From: Acidimicrobiia bacterium
Lineage (GTDB): Bacteria; Actinomycetota; Acidimicrobiia; Acidimicrobiales; Aldehydirespiratoraceae
DNA: 32,744 nucleotides
NCBI GenBank assembly: GCA_021296315.1
Contig: JAGWAO010000011.1
Span: 1-32,744 of the forward strand
Reading direction: 5' to 3'
The position numbers were made by a program, and so were the translations under genes. The notes below the pieces were generated by a model. The model did not search any database and had not been told where the DNA came from. It was given only the letters and a program-made list of their open reading frames with translations. Shown here one piece after another: positions 25,836 to 32,744 of this stretch; positions within the stretch are counted from its first letter, which is position 1, and each line of letters opens with the position of its first letter.

Positions 25836-26900
25836 ATGGCCCGAACCCGCAGCGCCATCATCGCCGGCACGGGCCTCATCGGGGGCTCGGTGGGGATGGC
25901 GCTGCGCAAGGCCGGGTGGCAGGTGACCGGGATCGACCCCGACCCTCGACGAGCGGCCGCCGCGGCGGCTGCGGGCGCGGTGGATCGCATCGGCGAGCCC
26001 GGGCCCTGCGACCTCGCCGTCGCCGCCACTCCACCCTCGGCGTCGGCCGGGGTTGCGCACCAGCTGCTCGACGCCGGCGCGGCCATCGTCACCGACGTGG
26101 GCAGCGTGAAGGCACCGGTGTGCGCCGCGGTGAACGATCCCCGGTTCGTGGGCGGACATCCGATGGCCGGCAGCGAGCAGGACGGCTTGGACGGCGCTCA
26201 CCCCGACCTGTTCCGCAACGCAGTCTGGGTGCTCACACCCACCGCGATCACCGACGACGCGGCTCTGGCCCAGGTGCGCGAGATCGTCTCGCAGCTGGGT
26301 GCCCAGCCAATCGCTCTGGCGCCAGAGCGTCACGACGCGCTGGTAGCGGTGGTCTCGCATGTTCCGCACCTCACCGCGGCCGTGTTGATGCGCATCGCCG
26401 AGGGGCGCTCGACCGAGCATCGCGCCCTGCTGCGACTCGCGGCCGGCGGCTTTCGGGACATGACCCGGGTGGCTGCGGGCCACCCGGCCATCTGGCCCGA
26501 GATCTGCGTCGAGAACCGAGCTGCGATCACCAACGTCCTCGACGAGTTGCTGGATGAGTTGGCCGAGATGCGCCTGATCGTCTCCGGGGGGGATCGCGAG
26601 GAGTTGCTGGCCAGGCTGGAGGCGGCTCGCGAGAGCCGGCGGAGCCTGTCGGTCGGAGCCCCCGAGCCCTCCCGGCTTGCCGAGGTACGGATCGCGATTC
26701 GTGACCAGAAGGGGGAGCTGGCCCGGATCACAACCCTTGCTGCCGATCTCGACGTGAACATCTTCGACCTTGAGATAGCGCATTCCGCCGAGGGTGAGCG
26801 CGGAGTGGTGCTGGCCCTGGTCGACAGCGATGCGGCCGAGCAGTTCGCGCGGAGCCTGACCAACGCCGGCTACCGACCGTCACTCAACCCGCTCGGATGA
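25836..26900 (+). CDS. tyrA: Prephenate dehydrogenase with C-terminal ACT domain
   Basis: The 354-residue protein oxidises and decarboxylates prephenate to 4-hydroxyphenylpyruvate in tyrosine synthesis. The NAD-binding fold starts with IIAGTGLIGGSVG, and TDVGSVK and GGHPMAGSEQDG hold the substrate and catalytic residues. A helical dimerisation domain follows (HVPHLTAAVLM, FRDMTRVAAGHPAIWPEIC). The last 65 or so residues, from RIAIRDQKGELARITTLAADLDVNI, form an ACT domain, which suggests feedback control by an aromatic amino acid. aroA lies 22 bp downstream. A short motif of the dispersed element (AGAGGCCGAGCG) begins at the stop codon. Confidence 0.94.
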   Translation: MARTRSAIIAGTGLIGGSVGMALRKAGWQVTGIDPDPRRAAAAAAAGAVDRIGEPGPCDLAVAATPPSASAGVAHQLLDAGAAIVTDVGSVKAPVCAAVNDPRFVGGHPMAGSEQDGLDGAHPDLFRNAVWVLTPTAITDDAALAQVREIVSQLGAQPIALAPERHDALVAVVSHVPHLTAAVLMRIAEGRSTEHRALLRLAAGGFRDMTRVAAGHPAIWPEICVENRAAITNVLDELLDELAEMRLIVSGGDREELLARLEAARESRRSLSVGAPEPSRLAEVRIAIRDQKGELARITTLAADLDVNIFDLEIAHSAEGERGVVLALVDSDAAEQFARSLTNAGYRPSLNPLG

Positions 26901-26910
26901 GAGGCCGAGC
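26899..26910 (+). repeat. 5' motif of the dispersed element at the tyrA stop
   Basis: AGAGGCCGAGCG starts within two bases of the tyrA stop codon. Only the first part of the element is present. A similar isolated motif lies at 24339-24350. Confidence 0.6.
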
Positions 26911-26922
26911 GCGCATGGTCTG

Positions 26923-28209
26923 ATGGAGCAGTTGTCCCCGGCTCTGGACATCAAGCCGCTCGAGGTCCCGCCGAGGGTGACGGTGAGGTTGCCGGGCTCC
27001 AAGAGCATCACGAACCGGGCTCTCGTGTGCGCCGCGCTGGCTCCGGGTGAGACCACGCTCGAGGGGGCCCTCTTCGCCGACGACACGGATGCCATGGTCA
27101 CCGCAGTCAGGGCACTGGGTGCGGAGGTCAGCTGTCATTCCGAAGAGGCGGTGATGCGGATCCGGGGGACAGCCGGTGTCGTTGGAACATCCACAGGAGC
27201 GGTGATCGACGCCCGCATGTCGGGCACGACGGGTCGCTTCCTGGCACCGGTGCTGGCCCTCTCGGAACGTCCGGTGACTCTGGACGGCCATCCCCAGTTG
27301 AGGGCCCGGCCCTTTGGCGATCTGGCCGACTCGTTGCGACAACTGGGTGTGCACGTGGACTTCCCGTCGGGTGGTGACGGTCTGCCGATGCAGATCTGTG
27401 GGCCCATCCGCTCCGACGAAGCGGCTGTGTCCACCGACCGTTCCAGCCAGTTCCTCTCCGGGCTCATGCTGGCCGGGCCGCTCGTGCCCGGCGGGCTGAG
27501 CCTCAGAATCAACCGGTCGGCCGTGAGCTGGTCCTACGTGGAGATGACTGCGGCAGTGATGCGGTCGTTCGGAGCCGTCGTGGCGGTTGGACCGGAGGCA
27601 GTGCATGTGGTGGGGGACGGTTACACGCCGGTCGAGAGCTATGCGGTGGAACCGGACGCTTCGGCGGCGTCCTACTTCTGGGCTGCGGCCGCGATCACCT
27701 TCGGGACGGTGGCGGTTGAGGGCCTCGGCGCCGACTCGATCCAGGGCGACGCCCGCTTCGCGTCGCTGCTGCAGACGATGGGCGCGTCGACCGAAGAGGT
27801 CGCGGGCTGCACCCGAGTGACGGGCGGGCCGCTGCAGGGCGTCGACGTTGATCTCGCCGACATGTCCGACACCGCTCCCACGCTGGCCGTAGCGGCATCG
27901 CTGGCCTCGACGCCCACTACGGTGAGGGGCATCGGCTTCGTGCGGAGCAAGGAGAGCGATCGGATTGCCGCCGTAGTCTCAGAACTCCGTAGGTGCGGCG
28001 CCGCGGCTCAGGAGTTCGACGACGGGTTCACCGTGGTCGGAGGCACAGCTCCAGTCGGTGCACGTGTCCGCACCTACGACGACCATCGCATCGCGATGGC
28101 GTTCTCGGTGCTGGGGTTGGTCGTGCCGGGAATCCGGATCGAGGACCCAGGATGCGTGGCCAAGACGTTCCCCGGCTTCTACGAGGCGCTGGAGACCTTG
28201 AGGAGATGA
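26923..28209 (+). CDS. aroA: 3-phosphoshikimate 1-carboxyvinyltransferase (EPSP synthase)
   Basis: The 428-residue enzyme joins PEP to shikimate 3-phosphate on the way to chorismate. Conserved parts visible are LPGSKSITNRA (K27, S28, R32), GTTGRFLAP, DRSSQFLSGLMLAGP, the catalytic Asp in DMSDTAPTLA, RSKESDRIAA and DDHRIAMAF. All substrate-binding segments look intact and the length is typical. It follows tyrA, giving an aromatic amino-acid pair. The last codons (EALETLRR) and stop are partly duplicated in front of cmk. An ATG in the other frame at 28206 overlaps its stop as ATGA, a likely remnant of direct coupling to cmk. Confidence 0.97.
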   Translation: MEQLSPALDIKPLEVPPRVTVRLPGSKSITNRALVCAALAPGETTLEGALFADDTDAMVTAVRALGAEVSCHSEEAVMRIRGTAGVVGTSTGAVIDARMSGTTGRFLAPVLALSERPVTLDGHPQLRARPFGDLADSLRQLGVHVDFPSGGDGLPMQICGPIRSDEAAVSTDRSSQFLSGLMLAGPLVPGGLSLRINRSAVSWSYVEMTAAVMRSFGAVVAVGPEAVHVVGDGYTPVESYAVEPDASAASYFWAAAAITFGTVAVEGLGADSIQGDARFASLLQTMGASTEEVAGCTRVTGGPLQGVDVDLADMSDTAPTLAVAASLASTPTTVRGIGFVRSKESDRIAAVVSELRRCGAAAQEFDDGFTVVGGTAPVGARVRTYDDHRIAMAFSVLGLVVPGIRIEDPGCVAKTFPGFYEALETLRR

Positions 28210-28289
28210 GGGTCAAGCCGGCACTCTGGTGCGGATCGGGGCGAGCCAGCCGCACGACAAGCTGGAGGCTTTGAGGGAAATGAGGGTCA
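28181..28289 (+). repeat. Duplicated aroA-cmk junction
   Basis: 28181-28215 and 28254-28289 are direct repeats, offset about 74 bp with one base indel and several changes. Both contain CTGGAG, TTGAG and ATGAGGGTCA. The first is the aroA end with ATGA; the second carries the actual cmk ATG. Confidence 0.85.
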
Positions 28290-28930
28290 TAGCCATCGAT
28301 GGTCCAGCCGGTTCGGGCAAGTCGAGTGTCGCTCAAGCGCTGGCTGCCCGGCTCGGTCTCGAATACCTGGACACCGGGGCCATGTACCGGGCCGTCACCT
28401 TCGCTGTGCTGCGAGCCGGCGGCGATCCCTCTGACAGCGGCTTCACCGCAGCCGTGGCTCGAACGATCGACGTACGGGTCACCGGAGAGCGGGTGCTTGT
28501 GGACGGGGTCGACGCCACGGTGGAGATCCGGAGCCCGTCGGTTGACCGGGCTGTGAGCGTGGTGGCGGCCAATGCCGAGGTGCGGGCTGAAATGGTCGCC
28601 CGCCAGCGTGAATGGGCCCGCCGGCGGGACGGCGGGGTGGTGGAGGGGCGCGACATCGGCACGGTCGTGTTCCCGGAGGCCGATCTCAAGGTCTACCTGA
28701 AGGCGGATCCGGACGTGAGGGCGCTGCGCCGCGCCCGCCAGAGCGGGGCGCTCGACCACACCGCAGAGGCCGGCGCGGTCGAGTCGGTGGCCGCCGACCT
28801 GGCCCGGCGCGACACGATCGACTCCACCCGTCAAGCCGGTCCGCTGTCGGTGGCCTCGGACGCAGTGGTGATCGACACCACCGAGAAGACCTTCGACGAG
28901 ACGATCGAGCAGATACTGGGGCTGGTGTGA
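28280..28930 (+). CDS. cmk: Cytidylate kinase
   Basis: The 216-residue kinase phosphorylates CMP and dCMP with ATP. The P-loop is GPAGSGKSS (8-16), followed by YLDTGAMYRAVT, the EGRDIGTVVFPEA segment that binds the nucleotide and the lid region DPDVRALRRARQ. ATG 28280 gives the standard start MRVIAIDGPAGSGKSS. An in-frame GTG at 28229 would add MRIGASQPHDKLEALRE, but its end is a duplicate of the AroA C-terminus and so it is not used. A GAGGG close to the ATG and GGAGG further up may serve as ribosome site. The aroA-cmk-plsC-ispH series resembles that of several actinobacterial and firmicute genomes; der/engA is absent. Confidence 0.95.
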   Translation: MRVIAIDGPAGSGKSSVAQALAARLGLEYLDTGAMYRAVTFAVLRAGGDPSDSGFTAAVARTIDVRVTGERVLVDGVDATVEIRSPSVDRAVSVVAANAEVRAEMVARQREWARRRDGGVVEGRDIGTVVFPEADLKVYLKADPDVRALRRARQSGALDHTAEAGAVESVAADLARRDTIDSTRQAGPLSVASDAVVIDTTEKTFDETIEQILGLV

Positions 28931-28983
28931 GCCCCAGCGTGCGGGAGCACATAAGGGAGCCGGTGTGAGCCCGGTGTGAGCCG
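28923..28983 (+). repeat. Repeated GGTGTGAGC motifs between cmk and the acyltransferase gene
   Basis: GGTGTGAGC occurs at 28925-28933, 28962-28970 and 28973-28981. Each contains GTG-AGC. The first overlaps the cmk stop and opens a 13-codon frame; the last is the start of the acyltransferase gene. Confidence 0.8.
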
Positions 28984-29713
28984 CAGCGCGTACGGGCGCC
29001 GGAGCGGAGCCGACACTTCGGGCGACGGCGCTTTCCGCCGCAGCCACCATCCTCTGTGGGGGCGCATCCTCTACCGGGTCCTGTGGTCGATGATCCTCGC
29101 CCTGTGCAAGATCCTGTTCAGGCTGCGGGTAGAGGGCAAGGAGAACTTCCCGCCCGGCCCGTTCATCCTGTCGCCCGTTCATCGGTCCTTCATCGACACC
29201 CCGATAGCGGGGATGGTCACCGGCAGGCGGCTGCGTTTCATGGGCAAGGAGAGCCTGTGGGAGAACAAGCCTCTGGGCGCTCTCCTGTCGGTGCTGGGGG
29301 GCTTCCCGGTCGAGCGGGGTACTGCGGACCGTACCGCGCTGCGGGCCGCGACCGACGTGCTGTCACTCGGTGAGCCGTTAGTGATGTTCCCCGAGGGGAC
29401 GCGTCGCAGCGGAGACCGGGTCCGGCGAGAGGACATGCTCGACGGCCCGGCGTTCGTCGCGGCTCGGGCCGGGGTTCCGATCGTCCCCGTCGGACTCGGC
29501 GGCACGGTCCGGGCCCTCCCCGCGGGGTCGGTGATCCCCCGGCCGCGCCGGGTGGTGGTTGTCGTGGGCAACCCGATCCCGCCGCCCTCCAGGATCGATG
29601 GGCGGCTGCCGCGCCGGGCGGTGAGCGAACACACGGACCGCCTGTTCGATCAGTTGGGCGACCTCTACGTGGAAGCTCGCGTGCTGGCCGGCCAGGAACC
29701 AGCCCCGGGCTGA
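28976..29713 (+). CDS. plsC: 1-acyl-sn-glycerol-3-phosphate acyltransferase (PlsC family)
   Basis: The 245-residue protein has the acyltransferase motifs H69-x4-D74 (SPVHRSFIDTP), a GGFPVERG segment and FPEGTR around E140-R143. One hydrophobic segment (ILYRVLWSMILALCKILF) near the N-terminus would place it at the cytoplasmic membrane. It transfers a fatty acyl chain to lysophosphatidic acid to form phosphatidic acid. Start GTG 28976 is supported by GTGAGC but the first 30 residues are Ser- and Arg-rich and poorly conserved, so a later start is possible. The stop lies one base from the end of the convergent ispH gene. Confidence 0.92.
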   Translation: MSRSAYGRRSGADTSGDGAFRRSHHPLWGRILYRVLWSMILALCKILFRLRVEGKENFPPGPFILSPVHRSFIDTPIAGMVTGRRLRFMGKESLWENKPLGALLSVLGGFPVERGTADRTALRAATDVLSLGEPLVMFPEGTRRSGDRVRREDMLDGPAFVAARAGVPIVPVGLGGTVRALPAGSVIPRPRRVVVVVGNPIPPPSRIDGRLPRRAVSEHTDRLFDQLGDLYVEARVLAGQEPAPG

Positions 29714-29714
29714 A

Positions 29715-30758
29715 TCAGGCTGCTGGGCTCGAGTCGAGCCGGTCGAGCAAGTCGCTCGCGTTGATTGAGCGGTCGTTCATGGGCTCCCGGTCGGTGACGC
29801 GGGATCCGAGGGTGACGACCGCGGCCGCCTCCACGGCAGCCAGCAGATCACGAAGGTTGCGCGGGGGCGGGAAGTACTCGTCCTCGTCGATGACGGTCAC
29901 CTCTTTGACGCCCTGCACCGGTGCGAGCCGCTCGATGACCCCCCGGACGAGGTCCTCGGGCGCGGAGGCGCCCGCAGTCACGCCGATAGTTCCTGTCAGG
30001 TCGGATGGGATGTCGTCGGCGTCGTTGATCCTCAACACTCTGCGGCAGCCCGCCTCCGCCGCCAAGTCCACCAGGGACTGGGTGTTGGAGGAGTTGGCCG
30101 AGCCGATCACGAGCACGGCCTCGCACTTGGGCGCGATCTCCATCATCGCTGCCTGCCGGTTCGTGGTGGCAAAGCACAGGTCGCTGATGCTCGGCTGCCA
30201 CAAGTCGGGGAAGCGCCGGCGGGTGTAGTCCAGAACGCCCTCCCACTCCCGGTGAGAAAGGGTGGTCTGGGCCAGCACAGCGACCGGTTCCTTGAACTCG
30301 GGCAGGGCGGCCACCCCCCTGGCGCTATCGACACGGTGTATGGACTCAGGGGCGACGGCCATCGTGCCCACCGCCTCCTGATGGTCCTCGTGGCCCACGT
30401 ACACGATCTGGTAGCCCTTGGCTGCTCGGGTCTTGACCTCGTGGTGGACCTTGGTGACCAGGGGACACACCGCGTCCACGAGGTAGCCGCCCCGGTCGCG
30501 GGCCGCCTGCACAACCTCGGGAGCCGAGCCGTGGGCCGAGAGCATGATGGGCTCTCCGGCAGGCACCTCGGCGATGTCGTCTACGAAGATGACGCCGGCG
30601 TCTTCGAAGCGTTTGACCACCTTCTGGTTGTGGATTATCTCGTGGTAGCAGTACACGGGCGGGCCGAAGGCCTGGATCATCCAGGTCAGCGCCTTGATAG
30701 CCATGTCCACTCCGGCGCAGAAACCCCGGGGCGAGGCCAGGAGAACCCGATCGATCAC
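29715..30758 (-). CDS. ispH: 4-hydroxy-3-methylbut-2-enyl diphosphate reductase
   Basis: The 347-residue iron-sulfur enzyme makes the last step of the MEP isoprenoid pathway, giving IPP and DMAPP. The three cluster cysteines are C14 (RGFCAGVD), C98 (DAVCPLVTKVH) and C195 (ISDLCFATTNRQ). Catalytic E128 is in HEDHQEAVG, and GSANSSNTQ and TAGASAPEDLV are present. GTG 30758 starts exactly six bases after TAGCCT, consistent with a leaderless message. It is convergent with plsC and divergent from the helix-turn-helix gene. Isoprenoid output could supply the substrate of the sterol reductase homologue, but nothing here proves a link. Confidence 0.97.
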   Translation of the reverse strand: MIDRVLLASPRGFCAGVDMAIKALTWMIQAFGPPVYCYHEIIHNQKVVKRFEDAGVIFVDDIAEVPAGEPIMLSAHGSAPEVVQAARDRGGYLVDAVCPLVTKVHHEVKTRAAKGYQIVYVGHEDHQEAVGTMAVAPESIHRVDSARGVAALPEFKEPVAVLAQTTLSHREWEGVLDYTRRRFPDLWQPSISDLCFATTNRQAAMMEIAPKCEAVLVIGSANSSNTQSLVDLAAEAGCRRVLRINDADDIPSDLTGTIGVTAGASAPEDLVRGVIERLAPVQGVKEVTVIDEDEYFPPPRNLRDLLAAVEAAAVVTLGSRVTDREPMNDRSINASDLLDRLDSSPAA

Positions 30759-30764
30759 GAACTC

Positions 30765-30770
30765 AGGCTA
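30765..30770 (-). promoter_or_regulatory. Putative -10 box TAGCCT for leaderless transcription of ispH
   Basis: TAGCCT on the - strand is six bases from GTG 30758, the distance expected if transcription starts on the first base of the codon. Pattern match only. Confidence 0.4.
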
Positions 30771-30959
30771 GCCGCCGGCACCGGCCGAGGGGACTCGCGG
30801 GCGATCACTGGCTTGGTTGGGTCGAGATGGACGGGTATCCACGTTCTGCCGCGGTCATGGCCATAGACTCTCCTTGATCTCGTCGTAGGGCATGCTGTCC
30901 ATGCGATGAGCTTCGATTCACCTCAAACATTACAAGAAGTATCGAAAGGCACTGTAGCC

Positions 30960-31235
30960 ATGATCGACGAAGAACAACCCGAGCAGGCTCAGATCGAGTG
31001 GCTGGGCACGACCGCGGCGGCCAAGCGTCTCGGCATCACGACGCGAACGCTGTACCGGTTCATCGATGAGGGGTACATCGCTGCCTACCGGATGGGTCGG
31101 GTCATCCGTGTCAAGGGCACCGATGTCGACGCCTACATCGAGTCATGCCGGATCGAGCCGGGCACCATCTCCCACCTCTATCCCGAGGTGGCGCCTCGGG
31201 CCACGGATTCGGATTCCGAGGGCGAATCGACCTGA
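30960..31235 (+). CDS. Small helix-turn-helix (excisionase/BldC-like) DNA-binding protein
   Basis: The 91-residue protein has one MerR-type helix-turn-helix: WLGTTAAAKRLGITTRTLYRFIDEGYIAAYRMGRVIRVKGTDVDAYIESCRI. This is the pattern of the excisionase-family and BldC-like regulators, which bind DNA in the cytoplasm. The C-terminus is acidic and Ser-rich. An upstream ATG at 30906 would add 18 residues, but that part is AT-rich and unlike the coding sequence, while ATG 30960 has AAAGG upstream. The AT-rich stretch of about 50 bp before the gene probably holds its control region. Target genes cannot be inferred. It converges with the methyltransferase gene 11 bp away. Confidence 0.8.
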   Translation: MIDEEQPEQAQIEWLGTTAAAKRLGITTRTLYRFIDEGYIAAYRMGRVIRVKGTDVDAYIESCRIEPGTISHLYPEVAPRATDSDSEGEST

Positions 31236-31246
31236 CCGAACGGAGG

Positions 31247-32317
31247 TCAGAGCCGGATCTCGTAGTACCAGTTGGTCGGGTCCAACTCCACCTCATGGCG
31301 GGTGAAGCGAGTGAACCCTTCGGCTCTGACCATCTCCTCCAGTCGAGTCGGATAGAGCCCCAGAGTGCCCAGTCCCTCGCCGCCCGGTTCTGACAGGGCC
31401 GAGGACATGCAGTAGAAGACCGACATCGCGTACATGTAGGGCAGCAGCGGGATCTTGCGATTGGACTCCAAGTCCCCGCGCCCCTTGATATCGGCCACCA
31501 GCCACCAGCCGTCGGCCGCCAGGTTGCGGCCGGCGGCCGCCACCGCCTCCCGCGGACGGGGCAGGTCGTGTAGCACGTCCAGAGTCACGAGCAGGTTCGC
31601 GGGGCCGAAGCGATCCAGATCGTCGAACGTTCCCAGCTCGAAGGTCAAGTTGTCGAGACCCGCCTCCTGCGCTCTTCCGCGAGCTTCGGTGATCGCCCGC
31701 TCGGAAGGGTCGATGCCCACTACGGTCGCCTTGGCGAAACTCGATGCCAGCAGCCTGGACGCGACGCCGGCCCCGCATCCCACGTCCACGATGCGGGCGT
31801 CGCCGGCCCGCAGCCGGTCGGTCGCTCCGTCGAAGGCGGCCAGCACTACCGGCACCAGAAAGCTCTCCTGGCGCGCCGCGGACATCGCGCACTGCATGTG
31901 GCAGGCGTGGTCTCCGTGCTCAGCCCAGGTCATCCCCACGCCGGTCCGGAATGCCTCGGCCGTGCGCTCGATCTCGTGGTGGGTCATGGGCGGCCCGTAC
32001 ACCCCCGGCATGAAGGACCAATGGTCGCTGTCGGTCAGCGCTACCCGCGCCTCGGGCGTGAGCGCGAATCGGCCGTCGTCGTGCTGAACGATCTCTGTTG
32101 CGACCATGCCGTGCAACCACTCTCGCACCCAGCGCTCCTGGAGGCCGGCTGCTTCAGCCAGTTGGTCGCTCGTGCACGGCTCGGAGCTGCGAAGGGCTTT
32201 CCACAGATCCAGGCGGGTGCCCAAGTGCATCAGGGCTGAGACCATCTCGCCCTGCTTGATCCTGAACAGCTCAAGGATGGTTCGGGGAAGCCGGTCGGGC
32301 TCGAACTCGGTGCGCAT
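31247..32317 (-). CDS. SAM-dependent methyltransferase, Rv2258c-like
   Basis: The 356-residue protein has an N-terminal winged-helix part (about 20-95; SDQLAEAAGLQERWVREWLHGMVATEI), a feature of the O-methyltransferase and Rv2258c-type group, and a Rossmann domain with motif I VDVGCGAG at 177-184, VGIDPSERA as the acidic loop, and LVTLDVLHDLPRPREAVAAAG. It would transfer a methyl group to a small molecule; the substrate is not known. It starts four bases after the stop of the sulfatase-like gene and is probably cotranscribed with it. The ATG has no strong ribosome site, which fits coupling. Confidence 0.85.
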   Translation of the reverse strand: MRTEFEPDRLPRTILELFRIKQGEMVSALMHLGTRLDLWKALRSSEPCTSDQLAEAAGLQERWVREWLHGMVATEIVQHDDGRFALTPEARVALTDSDHWSFMPGVYGPPMTHHEIERTAEAFRTGVGMTWAEHGDHACHMQCAMSAARQESFLVPVVLAAFDGATDRLRAGDARIVDVGCGAGVASRLLASSFAKATVVGIDPSERAITEARGRAQEAGLDNLTFELGTFDDLDRFGPANLLVTLDVLHDLPRPREAVAAAGRNLAADGWWLVADIKGRGDLESNRKIPLLPYMYAMSVFYCMSSALSEPGGEGLGTLGLYPTRLEEMVRAEGFTRFTRHEVELDPTNWYYEIRL

Positions 32318-32321
32318 GCTG

Positions 32322-32744
32322 TCAGTCTGGTGCCTGCGCGGGCTGCGGACTGGACTTTGAGGCGCAGTGCGCGTCGCGGCAGATGTTCCGAGCCATCAAA
32401 GACAGCTCGCTGCCGCGGCGGATCCGGTACACCTCAGCCCTTGCGGCGTGGACCTCCTCGTCGGCGGGCGCAGCCTGGACGGCCCACTCGACCAGCTGGC
32501 AGGCGAGTCGCAGTTCGCCGGCCTCGCACAGCTCGGCGGCCCGCCGGGCCAGCGCGGCCGCCCCGCCGGCCATGGTAGCCACCTCCGCGGCCACGGCGGC
32601 GTCGGGTGCGGGCTTGAGCCGGGCCGGGTTGGCGTCGTGCCAACCGCCGTACAGACGCCAGGTGTTGTGCAACATGCTTGCTAGTTTGTCGGGGCCTGCT
32701 GGTTGTCGGGCTTGGTAGTTTGTCGGGGCCTGCGGGTTGTCGGG
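32322..32744 (-). CDS. Alkyl-sulfatase-like protein, C-terminal dimerisation domain, 5' part cut or missing
   Basis: The recognisable part, from ATG 32675, has 117 residues: NTWRLYGGWHDANPARLKPAPDAA, an Ala-rich helical repeat region (ALARRAAELCEAGELRLACQLVEWAVQAAP) and DEEVHAARAEVYRIRRGSELSLMARNI. This is the dimerisation domain that follows the metallo-beta-lactamase domain in SDS hydrolase-type alkyl sulfatases, which act on alkyl sulfate esters. The catalytic metal domain is not in the window. The frame stays open to the window end at 32744, but the codons upstream of 32675 come from 34-bp tandem repeats. The gene may be truncated, have repeats in its linker, or simply continue outside. 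Confidence 0.6.
   Translation of the reverse strand, partial: PDNPQAPTNYQARQPAGPDKLASMLHNTWRLYGGWHDANPARLKPAPDAAVAAEVATMAGGAAALARRAAELCEAGELRLACQLVEWAVQAAPADEEVHAARAEVYRIRRGSELSLMARNICRDAHCASKSSPQPAQAPD
32677..32744 (-). repeat. 34-bp tandem repeats at the window end
   Basis: Two copies, at 32711-32744 and 32677-32710, differ at two positions. They abut the alkyl-sulfatase domain at its apparent start and may continue beyond the window. The unit is not a multiple of three. Confidence 0.9.

Noticed and set aside
28229-28279. Longer cytidylate kinase from GTG 28229
   Set aside because: The extra residues include a copy of the AroA C-terminus; ATG 28280 gives the standard start.
30906-30959. 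Earlier start of the helix-turn-helix gene at ATG 30906
   Set aside because: The segment is AT-rich and unlike the rest of the coding sequence, and ATG 30960 has a better upstream context.
32677-32744. CRISPR repeats at the window end
   Set aside because: The 34-bp units are tandem without spacers, and no cas gene is present.

Overview
The window is high-GC DNA from an actinobacterium, most plausibly an uncultured member of the Acidimicrobiia. This rests on the gene order tlyA-nadK-recN-pyrG-NUDIX-xerD-(trpS)-scpA-scpB-rluB-tyrA-aroA-cmk-plsC-ispH, the many GTG starts and GTGA stop-start overlaps, and several apparent leaderless promoters. The class assignment is an inference. All 27 genes recognised here, two of them cut or possibly cut by the window edges, encode proteins. 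I found no tRNA, rRNA, CRISPR array, transposase or prophage gene. No stretch without a gene exceeds about 300 bases.

Positions 1-15270 look like an accessory nitrogen and amino-acid region. It holds the end of a LivH permease, a LivM-LivG fusion and a very large indolepyruvate:ferredoxin oxidoreductase-type enzyme on the + strand. On the - strand follow an ERG4/ERG24-type sterol reductase homologue, an ammonium channel, a FabH-type ketosynthase, an M20 carbamoylase-type hydrolase and an alpha/beta hydrolase. Divergent from these on the + strand are a RidA-family protein, a small GatC/AtzG-like protein, an amidase-signature enzyme and a second alpha/beta hydrolase. Together they suggest uptake of amino acids and ammonium and hydrolysis of amide or ureido compounds; the substrates cannot be read from the sequence.

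Positions 15351-30758 are a conserved housekeeping block: rRNA 2'-O-methylation (TlyA), NADP synthesis, DNA repair (RecN), CTP synthesis, NUDIX hydrolysis, chromosome dimer resolution (XerD), Trp-tRNA charging (TrpS, divergent), chromosome condensation (ScpA, ScpB), rRNA pseudouridylation, tyrosine and chorismate synthesis (TyrA, AroA), CMP kinase, phospholipid acylation and IspH. The right end (30759-32744) has a small helix-turn-helix protein, a SAM methyltransferase and the C-terminal domain of an alkyl-sulfatase-like protein.

The most unusual feature is how the genes are joined. About ten short direct or tandem duplications lie at gene starts, stops or domain linkers, with units of 10, 15, 18, 25, 34, 36, 40, 70, 72 and about 74 bp. 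Several duplicate a start codon with its signals. In addition, a dispersed element of about 132 bp, with shortened copies, sits at the 3' ends of several genes, and a 49-bp element with inverted arms occurs three times between genes. I see no obvious new defence or biosynthetic system; the boundary repeats are the best candidate for something undescribed.
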